A DNA stretch of 64,000 nucleotides from Siphonodentalium dalli (GCA_032622095.1 CP136064.1:262115863-262179862), one strand, 5' to 3'. Positions 35,801 through 44,947 are shown, numbered from the stretch's first letter. The notes: a model not told the origin generated them from the letters alone. Translations and numbers: made by a program.

Positions 35801-36637
35801 TAAGAAAAAATGGTAAAAAGTGTTAAAAAAAGACTGTTTTAGGCCAATGCATTCTCTTATATATGCGAGGCGACCTATGGTCGACTCGCATATATAAGAT
35901 AATGCATTGGCACAGGGCTAACTGTAACTATCACAATGTGGTCAAGGAGCCGGTTCCAATGATATCCATATTTGTATGGTTCTATTGAGACAGACCGAAG
36001 ATATTTTAGGCTGTTGAAGCTTTATTTGGCCGGTTTTGGCCGTTTTGTTGGGTAAAGGGTTAAGCGATTGTTTACATTAGTGACGTTGATTCCGGGCCCT
36101 GAATATCTCCATTCGGCGGTGCGAACCTCAAGAAAATACAAAATACGGCATTTTCTAGGTTCGAAACTTCTATAGGGCCACTATAGTCTCCATTATTGAA
36201 GTGAGAATAATTGCCAGCAAACGGGTGTTTACCGGACGCATAGTGGATCTTATCTCTATGTAGTGAATTCCGCTTTTAGCTGGTTCACAAACACACACGG
36301 ACGCGAATTCAAATGAAAATTTAAATATATTAATAATCGCTGGACTGCTTATGATGGACTGAAACACCAGGCACCTTATCGACTGAGTAATGTTTGTCGT
36401 TTTCCATTCAGATCAGACGGAAGCCCGTTGACCCCTCTGACCTTACCGACACACGTGCCGTTTTACTTGCTGACCAACGGAGGTAGTTGCCAGAACGTAG
36501 CAGGAATGCAATCGACTCTGGAATACATCTGCCACGACACAGAAAACGGATCAAACGCCGATGAAACAGACATGATTATCTCATTGGATCCGGCTGGATA
36601 CATTTGCTTGGAATTCTGCTTCTATCAAGAGAAGTGA
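24775..36637 (+). CDS. Secreted PAN/apple plus ApeC-domain protein (4 exons)
   Basis: Joined exons 24775-25051, 29424-29585, 34818-34941 and 36412-36637 give 262 residues plus TGA; phases 1, 1 and 2 match at all junctions. Residues 1-20 are a signal peptide (hydrophobic core LAFLYLYILVLVA). Residues 39-79 form a PAN/apple-like module with Cys 39, 53, 57, 63 and 74. Residues 101-260 resemble the ApeC domain: WPAGEYG, GCP (115), a WDGEDDG acidic loop, CCRSDG (186-191), LPTHVPFYLL (199-208), CQNV and a Cys-rich C-terminus. Family knowledge: ApeC proteins are secreted invertebrate proteins, some of which bind bacterial peptidoglycan; a role in immunity or matrix is inference. Sequons occur at NVT and NGS. 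In-frame upstream ATGs (24679, 24721) would add up to 32 residues but bury the signal peptide. An unseen extra exon remains possible. Confidence 0.82.
26506..26960. repeat. Dispersed repeat with GACTTCGTCCGGGCT start, plus AC/AT microsatellite
   Basis: The segment opens with AGCTGATATGCCAGACTTCG and continues TCCGGGCTATTT, very like the start of the element at 46990 (ACTAGCTGGTGGACTCGACT, TTGTCCGGGCTGTTT). ACCAAATTTGAGTCGGATCG and ACCAGATTTGAGTCGAGTAG mark two units. An (AC)n/(ACAT)n tract (about 26797-26887) and an ACAGACAGA tail follow. Frames on both strands here are low-complexity. Confidence 0.7.
27430..27620. other. GC-rich patch with repeated CGCGGCGA/TCGCCGCG
   Basis: A local CpG-rich island inside intron 1. 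GGCGATTCGCGGCGAAAAAG, GACGTCGCCGCG and AAGTCGCCGCGATTTTGA give repeated and inverted short motifs. It could be an old repeat element or a regulatory CpG cluster; no coding frame is supported. Confidence 0.4.
28000..28420. repeat. Array of about 160-bp units (CCATCTAGAGGT family)
   Basis: CCCATCTAGAGGTCACC (about 28105), GCCATCTAGAGGTATCCC (about 28266), AGTTTGGTG(A/T)TGAT and GGCTGACGGCGGCCATGTTT occur in the same order as in the larger array at 50820-51740 and, inverted, at 60790-61000 and 61437-61560. Confidence 0.8.
29424..29585 (+). CDS. Exon 2: start of the ApeC-like domain
   Basis: The acceptor is CCGTCAG (AG at 29422-29423) and the donor CCAG|GTTTGT. The first two bases complete the Asp codon begun in exon 1. 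It encodes RSGWPAGEYGIIKSDQGCP, the WP-G-YG..GCP opening typical of ApeC domains, then a less conserved stretch with one N-glycosylation sequon (NVT). It ends with one base of a Gly codon. Confidence 0.85.
31146..31309. repeat. 164-bp hairpin, copy 1
   Basis: A near-perfect palindrome centred at about 31227. The arms run from ATAGAACCGCATGAG to the GCGGGAC centre with a handful of mismatches. It is inverted relative to copy 2. Confidence 0.9.
32086..32249. repeat. 164-bp hairpin, copy 2
   Basis: Same length and sequence family as 31146-31309, in the opposite orientation. The centre differs slightly (GCGGGACGCAGTCCTGC). A TATATA run borders its left side, as it does the right side of copy 1. 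Confidence 0.9.
34818..34941 (+). CDS. Exon 3: ApeC-like domain, central part
   Basis: The acceptor is TTTTCCAG and the donor CTGCAG|GTATGT. It encodes KYITWDGEDDGPSDYVYG, an acidic W-D-x-E-D segment like the WDDED block of ApeC domains, and ends TGIKLFFCCR with the paired cysteines typical of the family. It ends with two bases of the Arg codon. Confidence 0.87.
35106..35197. repeat. 31-bp tandem repeat, 3 units, each with an inverted CCAAT box
   Basis: Units at 35106, 35137 and 35168 share TTTGATT(C/G)GTCATGC followed by ATATATATCGCTCGC. Units 2 and 3 carry ATTGG, the inverted CCAAT pentamer. A regulatory role is only a possibility. Confidence 0.85.
35666..36063. mobile_element. piggyBac-like MITE, copy 1 (complete)
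   Basis: It is 398 bp including TTAA at both ends. The terminal inverted repeat is TTAACCCTTTACCCAACA on the left, with its complement at the right end. A TTAA target duplication followed by CCC is the signature of the piggyBac superfamily. Inside are two 69-bp hairpins (35696-35764 and 35843-35911), exact inverses of each other apart from one base. Each has 33-nt arms and a three-base centre. It has no transposase and lies within intron 3 of the PAN-ApeC gene. The apparent 64-codon frame over it is repeat-derived. Confidence 0.85.
36412..36637 (+). CDS. Exon 4: ApeC-like domain C-terminus and stop
   Basis: The acceptor is TTCCATTCAG and the phase-2 join gives CCRSDG. It encodes LTLPTHVPFYLLTNGGSCQN, the most recognisable ApeC block, then DTENGSNADE and a terminal cysteine-rich strand (YICLEFCFYQEK) before TGA at 36635-36637. 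An ATTAAA poly(A)-signal variant lies at 36846-36851, and a perfect AATAAA at 36993-36998 falls inside the following foldback. Confidence 0.88.
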
Positions 36638-36845
36638 CTTGGACCTTAAAGACTGTGATCAAATACCAAATGCTGCCGACAATGTGTTTTGTAATCCATA
36701 AAGGGGGGGGGGGTTCGAGTATGCATATAACTGTTACAGTTAAATTTGACTATTGCAAAACAACATCTTTCCAATTTGCATTGCATGCAAGTGATATACC
36801 GCAAGCAGTTGCAACTATATTCGAGAATTTGGAACCTTGCTACAC

Positions 36846-36851
36846 ATTAAA
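36846..36851 (+). terminator. Possible poly(A) signal ATTAAA
   Basis: The first plausible poly(A) hexamer, about 210 bp after the PAN-ApeC stop codon and immediately before a foldback element. Position and sequence fit, but in AT-rich DNA such hexamers are common. Confidence 0.3.
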
Positions 36852-37058
36852 CCATTTCAGTGCCAAATCCGATTTTTGTATCAACCCATATTTCCTTGAT
36901 CATTTTTCAAATTTATTGATTATAATAATGTGATACATTGACGGAAAGAGCTCTAAGATCTCTTTCCATCAATGTATCACATTATTATAATCAATAAATT
37001 TGAAAAATGATCAAGGAAATATGGGTTGATACAAAAATAGGTCTTGGCACTGAAATGG
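36852..37058. mobile_element. 207-bp foldback element downstream of the PAN-ApeC gene
   Basis: Arms of about 95 bp (outer tips CCATTTCAGTGCCA and TGGCACTGAAATGG; inner GGAAAGAG and CTCTTTCC) surround a loop of about 9 bp with few mismatches. It probably falls in or just after the 3' UTR. Its right arm contains AATAAA at 36993. Confidence 0.85.
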
Positions 37059-37126
37059 CTAAGGAACACTTCCGTTGATATCAGCGAGGCATAGAGAAGC
37101 CCACACATCTTCTTAGCAATCATTTG

Positions 37127-37217
37127 CAGAATGAGGTTCCCAGAGGGTGAATTTAGTGACGCTATCCCGCATAGCGGGCTAGCATCACAAAATTCACCCT
37201 CCGGGGACCTCATTCTG
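37127..37217. mobile_element. Foldback element, family GAGGGTGAATTTAGT, copy 1
   Basis: The left tip CAGAATGAGGTTCCCAGAGG pairs with CCGGGGACCTCATTCTG with two mismatches. The centre is CCCGCATAGCGGG. Related to 37440-37519. Confidence 0.85.
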
Positions 37218-37439
37218 AATCGCCTCATCTGCTATGGGAGACATAGACTCAGATTGAAGTCCCCAACTTGTGAATATTGTGACGTACACCCATTGTGAAC
37301 CTCGATTATGCAATCTGTCGTCTGCCAATTTGGGGATATATAGACACTAAACTAAAAAGAAATAGGATATATGTGAAGAAGTTTCTATAGAAATTTGATA
37401 ATAAAGAAACTTTCCAGAGAAAATGAGGCCTAAGCTGAT

Positions 37440-37519
37440 TGAGGTCCACAGAGGGTGAATTTAGTAATGCTAGCCCGCTATGCGAAATAGCGTGACTAAA
37501 TTCACCCTCTGTGGACCTC
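37440..37519. mobile_element. Foldback element, family GAGGGTGAATTTAGT, copy 2
   Basis: The arms TGAGGTCCACAGAGGGTGAA and their complement (ending CTGTGGACCTCA) are perfectly paired over 25 bp. At positions where this copy differs from copy 1, both arms differ together. Confidence 0.88.
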
Positions 37520-37804
37520 ATTCTACAAAGACACACTAAACTCAGCCTTTGATGCATCCATATGTGATCGTTTCGTCTTCTATTTAGTTAAGTTATCAGA
37601 AGAAGAAAAAAATGGTAGTATTGAAATATTTTGTTATTTGCACACGAAACGAGCAATCTATACTCACTGAACCCTTTCTTTACTAATATTTATCCCTATA
37701 GGGACCCCCAAATAAACAGATGACTGCACAGCTAAGTGCCGCCTGCTTACCACGCGATTTAAAGCAACAAAATCATCATTGTTGAGTAAATGGAGGAAAT
37801 GTTC

Positions 37805-37855
37805 AGATAATAAGTTCAATAAACGAACATATGTCGTTTGTTGAACTTATTATCT
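37805..37855. repeat. Short palindrome, 22-bp arms
   Basis: AGATAATAAGTTCAATAAAC GA pairs with TCGTTTGTTGAACTTATTATCT (one G-T type mismatch) around a 7-base centre. Confidence 0.9.
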
Positions 37856-37859
37856 AAAT

Positions 37860-38632
37860 ATTTCCCTCAATAAATAAGACTCCTCCTGCACATTAATTTA
37901 TATGTCCCTCCAAATAATAAATGGCCTCATAAATACATGTAGGTCATTCCAACGTATACTTTTATAACTGAATGGGAGAATTCATTTAGTATAGACGGGG
38001 TTAATACGAGTAGTCAAACCAGAGTCTTACAAATAATGAAGATGAGTTTATGACTCGAGACTTAAATTATTTTCATTATCAGGTCATGCACATCCTGAAT
38101 TCCACTATTATAGTGGTTTATCATATGACTCAATCATTATTTACTCTGGAAAGTATGTCATAAATCAATTTCATATGAACTACTAGTTCATATCACCTTC
38201 CGATAATGTGATTGGTTTGTTGACAAAAAGTGTATTCTGATTGGCTGAATGGCAGCCGGGGCTGAGCCGTGTCTCTAACTAAATGCAGGTCAAATTCGTG
38301 CGCGTCAATTAACGCGATGCCGAAATTCTCGCAATTATAATCTTGAAATATATAGATTTGGACATTGTTATACGATAAATAGAATATGGCATTCGTATGT
38401 ATCTAATAAACATACGATATAATGTCACAAACTGAGAACAGAATAGCGCACTATATCTTCGCGTGCATATTATTTCTGCTAGTTCACCAGGTGTAATTGG
38501 GCTTCCGGTGCAATGAAGTGACGTCACATTAACCGTTTGCTGCCGATGTCATATAGCTATTTAGTGATTTGTGTGCGTTTTGGACATCATAATCAATGTA
38601 TAGGTGTCATATGATAAATAGAATATGTAATA
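37860..38632. other. Stretch without recognised gene
   Basis: It contains ACTTTTATAACTGAATGGGA (about 37960), which also occurs at about 62985, a small shared repeat. No coding region is supported. Confidence 0.45.
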
Positions 38633-38796
38633 TATATAGAGGATATGTAATTCGTGTTTCTCTCATATGATATTTATGAAACTCGTCACGAATTTTCAGT
38701 TTTCTCTCGCCGGAGGCTCGAGAAAACTGAAAATTCTTAGACTCGTTTCATAAATATCATATGAGAGAAACACTCATTTCATATCCTCTATATATG
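38633..38796. mobile_element. 164-bp foldback element
   Basis: The arms run from ATATAGAGGATATG through TCTCATATGATATTTATGAA to AATTTTCAGTTTTCTC and their complements, around a CGCCGGAGGC centre, with scattered mismatches. Fifth foldback within 2 kb. Confidence 0.85.
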
Positions 38797-39354
38797 ACCA
38801 TAACATATTCATGTTTCCTTTATTTGCGTTGGGAATAGAAGATGGCGCATACCAATGTACAGCCACATTTCACTCTTAACAATATCGCAGCGAATGAACA
38901 GTCGTCTGACAAAATTTATTTTGCAATCTTTTGCGCCAGCTTTGTTATCCAATAATATTACCAATATATGCCTTTGTAAATGACAATAACAGGATGACTG
39001 AATCGCTCCTTTATAACCAAAAATTAAACTAATTGAATGCTAATTTAGTAATTGAGTTGCTTATGCCGCCATTATTAGTCATTCTCCTGGACAAAATATA
39101 TTTATTATACCAAATTAGTGTGACTCTGATTTTGAATAATTTGTGTATGATATGATTTTGGATTATCCCTCTTTTATCAAATTCACAAAACGGTAATGGT
39201 AATATACCACTATAATAGTGGAATACCAATCTAATAGTGAAAGTCAGCATGTGCCTGACCTGATTATAGTTACCATATTCACTCCTACTTTATAATGTGA
39301 ATAAAGTATACATATCACTTTCAATCTGGAGCCTACAAATTAGTATCAAACAAG
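38797..39354. other. Stretch without recognised feature
   Basis: No supported gene; a short CACTATAATAGTG palindrome lies near 39208. Confidence 0.5.
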
Positions 39355-39990
39355 AGCTGAGGTGTCACCAGGCGCACACCCATATTGCTTACAGCCCAGG
39401 ATGGGTATACCCAAAGTAGAAGTAACATGACCTTGACCATATTTGAATAAATAAATAAACTTATCCTTTTTTAAGTTGTCCTTGTACTGAATATCTCCAC
39501 CCAATTCCATTCAGATTGAGATCTGATTACACATGGTTCAGACATTCGCACGGACAAACAAATTAAATTAACATTTCTATATAAACAAATAGCCATAACC
39601 CTGGTATGAATAATGTAAAGACAACCAATTAAAACATCGTTTGAAGTCTTCATTATGGTAAAACTTCGCACCAAATGTAATTGAGATTTGATATCCCTTG
39701 ACCGAGATATTTGGCAGACGGACACAAAAATCAAGGACAAACGAAGGAGAATAAATCTAGAACGGAGAATGTGAACAACACCGTTTGACACTTCGTCGAA
39801 ATCCATTATGATGATGAATATCCATATCAAATTTCATCAAGATACCACAACCTAATGATGAAATACTCAAGGAGACCGGCAAAACAAATCGACATTTCCA
39901 GATAAATAATGTAAGATGAATAACACCAGATAAAAATAACTAAACTTGAGGGGGGGGGGGGGGTAATAAAACAATTGCAGGAAGGTATGC
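39355..39990. repeat. Dispersed repeat of the long-unit type, with 14-base G run
   Basis: It opens with AAACAAGAGCTGAGGTGTCA, similar to the start of the element at 18601 (AAACAAGAGGTGTGCACTCG). It shows paired motifs about 160 bp apart (AACACCGTTTGACACTTCGT, AACATCGTTTGAAGTCTTCA). A G run at 39950-39963 follows. The 119-codon minus-strand frame here is not supported as a gene. Confidence 0.5.
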
Positions 39991-40498
39991 TGGGATGAGT
40001 GGGTGGCCCAAGAGGCAAACACAAAAACGCATTATTTTTACAACCTCGTGCAATTGTTTTTACTATAGACCTTTTGTGCCAATATTTGACATTTGTAACA
40101 GTTTAAAACATATTATAACTGCAAAAACACATTATCTATGTTACTGGCACATTATATGGGCCTCAGTGGAGGTGACATTTAGTTGATATGTTGCATATGG
40201 GATGGTGAGGTGAAACATTTATTCCCGACACCTTTCGAAAGAAGCTTTGAGAAATGTAAACCTGAAAGAAATAAACTTGTCCTCATGTAACTCAGTTCTT
40301 TAAGCCTAGATCATTGTGTAAAAGGAATAAGAGCGAGCAGTCGTCTCAAACATTAATGTGATTATTAACGGCTAGAAAATAACTGTCATCAGTGCATCAA
40401 GCCAATCAATGAATTATTTGCATGCTTTTCAACTCAGATGATCTGTTGATCTCACAGCACCTAAAGTATTCAAGTCTGGCATAGTGACTGCTTGTAAC
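39991..40498. other. Stretch without recognised feature
   Basis: No supported gene or repeat. Confidence 0.5.
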
Positions 40499-40886
40499 TT
40501 AACCCTTTACCCAACAAACCGGCCAAAACAGGCCAAATAAAGCTGCAACAGCCTAAATTATCTTGGGTCTGTCTCAATAAAACCATACAAATATGGATAT
40601 CATTGGAACCGGCTCATTGACCACATTGTGATGGTTACAGTTTTGCCATGTGCCAATGTATTCTCTTATATATGCGAGTCGACCATAGGTCGCCTCGCAT
40701 ATATAAGAGAATACATTGGCCTAAAAAAAATCTGTTTTTACCATTTTTTCTTACATTCTTTAACAATTTTATAATTTAATGTGTTAAGCCAATGCATTCT
40801 CTTATATATGCGAGGCGACCTATGGTCGACTCGCATATATAAGAGAATGCATTGGCACAGGGCCGTTCTGTTGGGTAAAGGGTTAA
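40499..40886. mobile_element. piggyBac-like MITE, copy 2 (complete, inverted)
   Basis: It is 388 bp with TTAA and CCCTTTACCCAACA ends, opposite in orientation to copy 1. Hairpins lie at 40652-40720 and 40788-40856. In the first hairpin both arms carry a change relative to the other copies (GCATTC to GTATTC, and GAATGC to GAATAC), so pairing is kept. Confidence 0.9.
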
Positions 40887-41190
40887 TATAAAAGAAGTTG
40901 CTCCAGTAGTTTTATGTGCACCTATCAGCTTCTGGTGGATGTATTTTTCCGCTATATCAATGCATTAGAATGTCCATTTAGCAGTATGGAATTTGACCAT
41001 TCAGGAAGACCTATATCATACTCTCACCACACACTGACCTGGACACTCCATTGTATGTATTTGTAGACAAATTAGCCTATCGGCCAGTAATTAAAAAACA
41101 ATTCTTCATTTTATCTGTATTAACAATTTTCTTAACCATCTAATCTAGTGGTCTAACTCCAATCAAATGCACACGACTACGGACAAGAGA
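40887..41190. other. Stretch without recognised feature
   Basis: Spacer between the piggyBac-like copy and the terminal-inverted-repeat element. Confidence 0.5.
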
Positions 41191-43868
41191 CCAGGGGCCT
41201 ATACTATAGAATACATTTTTTTGTAATAGCAGGCTTATTTGAGCCGTACAGAAGGTGTCGAGTACTATGGACCACTGTAATCTAGCAGCTAACGCGATTT
41301 CTTGTAAATCACAAAAAGACGGCAAATCGAGTACTATCGACCACCGTTCGTCAAACGCACATCTAAACATTTGTGATTTTATCAAGGGAAATTACTCTAA
41401 TGATATATGCGAATGATATGGCAATGCCCAGTCTGGGTGAACGTCGACTCTATATTTGAAATATAGAGTCTGGAGCTTATGTGGCCAAAACCATTTCTAT
41501 TCAGCGAAGAGCTTCCCCAAAATGACGTCACGGATTAAAAAAAATACATCGATGATTGACAGGTGTCCCCACGTGTTATTTGTTGTGCTTCGCAATAGCA
41601 ATGGCCTGTGTCGCGACATAAACGTACAGCAGATAATATTTGTCGTGTGTGCGACTATTCTTTTTCGGGAGATGAACTCGCTGCATCAACCGGAAAGCTG
41701 CATCCGAGAGCAAAAAATAAGGTCGTCATCAAAAATGATGCTTTAGAACTATTTAAAAGCATAACATTAAGTCATTTCCTCGGTGTTAACTTTCAGATGA
41801 CTTTTTTACGACAAATAATTTGATTTGCAAACCATGGTACAATCATGAAAGTAAATCAAATACACGGACATGAGTGAGTTCTATTTATATTTATGGGAGG
41901 CCAAGTTGGTACCATGCGCAGGCCTATCTATCAGGTCTAGCACATCCTTCAAATTAATCCGAATATATAATTTCGAAGCCATTGTTGTCTCTGTTGTATT
42001 TGCAAGCATCGCTTTCGATCGGAGAAATTCCGCTCTGTTACTATATTTAGAGGTGACATTATGGGAGTCTCCGCCCACTAACACTTGTTTATTAACCCAT
42101 ACGGTTTCATTGGACGGAAAATAATTTACGCAATCAATCAGATTACGGAATCCCGAGGACTTGAAAATGAGATAGCGATGTTATCCGTCAGACCTTATAT
42201 TCAATGTTGTAATGAATATTTAGGTATGAGTTTACTCAGACTGGGCAATGCCTATTTGTGTCAGTTGGTGAGTGATTTAGTTGATGAATAAAGGTACATA
42301 ATGTGTGACTAGTTTCCGATACTTGGGTTATTTTGACCACAATTGCGCATGATGAAAAGTAATTCCTTCGGTATCGTATGGAATATTTACCATTTTCAGA
42401 TGGTTTATGTTACATAAACATGTAACATGAAACATTTGAAATTAACGGTTTTTCGAAAAGGGTCGGCAAGCACACATATCGGTTGCCCTTCAAATGGCCA
42501 CATCAACTTTATATAGCAATATGACCAAGGATGGAACCTGATTTGTCTAGCTAGCTTAGGGCTGGGACAGCGGCTGAAATATTAGAAGTGGGAACATCTA
42601 GACCTTAATAGTTGAAAAGGTTGAGGTACAATGCATCTGGGAAAATTTAAACCCATGATGGGGTGCGATGGCTATTCTCTGACTTGGTTTTTTCGACCTG
42701 TGTCAAGGATGGGTGTTCATTTGGAAATTCCAATGTGGACGAACACTCCCTCGTCCAGGGTCTCCGGGGACATCCAACCTCGATTTTAAAACATATATAC
42801 ATGTATAGCACCATCTACTTAAACTATACCTAATTAATGGTACATTCCATTTATACCCAACTAAGCGGCTGAATTTAGGTCAACATATGACATTTGGTTT
42901 ATAACCAACACGCACTACTACATTGGTAAGTTAAGGATCATGAGACCCCGATTTTTTCTAAGAATTCACTCATGGAACATTCTGTGCGGCACTATTGGCC
43001 AAATTAAATTGTTTAGACTACAAGGTGAATGCAAACTTCTTGAGCACACAAATGCCATGCGGTTCAAATATGTTTCATAATGTCATGGTAAATATTTGGG
43101 GTCCACTGATTCTTAACGCAACTTAGCCTGAAATTATCAGTAACTGTTTCAACACGAAATGCCACCACCCCCGATTCACCGCGTATCCGTGTACCTTCGC
43201 ACAAAGATCGTTTATACGTTTTGAGCCCAAGCCCCACAACTTTAACTCTTTAATTCCGTTCATAATTAAAATCTCCTTTCAACTCCATTGAGCGTAAACC
43301 ACCTCAATGGGTTAACAATTGAGATTCCGTGACTGCATTACAAAGAACATGTACCCAGCTAATCGCACTCACAATTATCCGCACGGATCATCGTCGTGGT
43401 CACGGCGTGAAAAATCAATTATGTAGCCTATGCCGTTGTAATCTAATACGGAATTTTTACAAAAATAGTATTATCGCTGTACTATAGAACCCGCTTAGCC
43501 CGTACTTTATCATTCCGTATTGCGAATTTTTACATATTACAAAGCCGTAGCGTTCGAGTACTATGAAAACATGAACAGATGAAACTTTCAGGCCCCCCTT
43601 TTCTCCACCAAATGCAAAGATTTTCCGGTCAAGTGAATCCCGGTATATAGATGGTTCGCCAAAAAAGATCATATAAGTCATTGCATGTCAATGTATTTTG
43701 CATATAAAGAGTTTTGGGCATATGTTGAGTTTCAATCTACAATGAAAGAAATACACTGATATAAATACAGTAGAATACTATAGAACACAAAATATGTATT
43801 ACAAAATTTGTAAATCACAAATTAACGCTGATATTACAAAAATTGTATTCTATAGTATAGGCCCCTGG
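41191..43868. mobile_element. 2.7-kb DNA transposon-like element with about 37-bp TIRs
   Basis: The left end 41191-41228 and right end 43832-43868 are inverted copies. The outer 25 bases are identical (they begin CCAGGGGCCTATACTATAGA), and the remaining dozen differ by an indel in the T run before TTGTAATA. Inside each end the motif TACTAT(A/G)GA recurs: at 41202, 41263 and 41332 on the left and near 43478, 43559 and 43776 on the right, like subterminal transposase-binding repeats. No 8-bp duplication is seen; GAC flanks both ends if CAGGGG is the tip. A zinc-finger-like frame lies at 41608-41823. The superfamily is undetermined. Confidence 0.65.
41608..41823 (+). pseudogene. Zinc-finger-like coding fragment inside the TIR element
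   Basis: The frame reads RHKRTADNICRVCDYSFSGD, then KLHPRAKNKVVIKNDALELF. The N-terminal C-x2-C with a following basic, HP-containing stretch resembles the first half of N-terminal zinc-binding domains found in various transposon-derived and DNA-binding proteins. The second metal-binding half is not seen. A stop lies just upstream and no in-frame ATG is present. An acceptor-like CGCAATAG before 41601 would allow it to be an exon. It is either an exon remnant of this element's transposase or of an unrelated gene. Confidence 0.35.
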
Positions 43869-44700
43869 ACACACCGGGCTGACCATGGTTGCTCGGACCG
43901 GGGTGAGAAAATTTTGAAAACCATACAAGAAAATCGCAAATCATAACATCTCAACTGGCCTCAACTGAACCTTTCCTATAGTGTTGGAAATTTCAAACTT
44001 CATACTCCCCCTCAGGTTGGAAAACTCTCCAACTGATGACCATTTCAGTCCACAAGTTTGACCAAATGTAGTAAAATATTGTTTTGTTAAATTAATTAGC
44101 AGTTTTGTATTGGCCAGGGGGATGGACAATGACATACCAGGCCGACCATGGTTCGGCCCGGTGTGCGAAAATTTTGAAATCTGAACAAGAAAATCTTAAA
44201 AATCCTAGACTAGCCTCAAGCCTTCCTAGAGTTAGAAATTTCAAACCTGACACCCCCACTTAGGTTGGAAAATTTCCAACTGATGACAATTCCAATGACA
44301 ATGTTGACCAAATGTATGACAATATTGTTTTCTTAAATTAACTAGCAGTTTTCGACTGCCCACGGGGGAGGGACCAGGCCACAAGCTTTCCAAGTGTTGG
44401 AAATTTCCAACTTGTCACCCTCCCTAAGGTTGGAAAATTTCCAACTGATGACCATTTCAGTCCAAAATTTTGACAAAAACTAGGAAAATATGCAAATATT
44501 GGTCCAAAAAACAATTAATTCCCCCCAATAAATTGTTTGAAAATCAAACTACAAGAACATTTTCAACCTATTGTTGGTGTGAAATTTCCAACTAATGTTT
44601 TGACAGGAATGAAATTTCCAACTGTTGACAATTTTGACCAAAGTTGGGGGGGGGGGGGGAGAGACACTCCCAAATCCCCCTGTCGCCACGTCTCTGTCAG
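43869..44700. repeat. Array of about 170-270-bp units with TTGGAAATTTCCAA palindromes
   Basis: GACCATGGTT(G/C) starts units at about 43879 and 44151, and AGGTTGGAAAA(C/T) with TCCAACTGATGAC recurs at about 44012, 44257 and 44427. Many copies contain the palindrome GTTGGAAAATTTCCAAC. The array ends with a 14-base G run (44646-44659) and GTCGCCACGTCTCTGTC, an ending shared with repeats near 23080 and 58680. Confidence 0.8.
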
Positions 44701-44947
44701 TAGGATATTAAGCGGTTTAGACCAAAATTAGTTAAATTGGTGGGGGGGGGGGGGGCGGTTGATTGTAAAAACATTGGGAGTAATATATTTTTGTGTGCAA
44801 ATTTTGGGGTGATGGGTACCCAAAATGCCAGATGCAAAAAAAAAAACGGCATACCTTCCTGCAATTTGTTTACTACCCCCTGACTAAACGATTGAAAACT
44901 CATATACATGGCCCGACTGACGGACGAAGGACCATATGCATGCAATC
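44701..44947. other. Second long G run and spacer
   Basis: A 14-base G run lies at 44742-44755. The minus-strand 82-codon frame across it is not a gene. Confidence 0.5.

Larger units (their letters stand above)
34942..36411 (+). other. Intron 3 of the PAN-ApeC gene
   Basis: The intron is 1.47 kb. It contains a three-unit 31-bp repeat (35106-35197) and a complete piggyBac-like element (35666-36063). Otherwise it is featureless. Confidence 0.8.
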
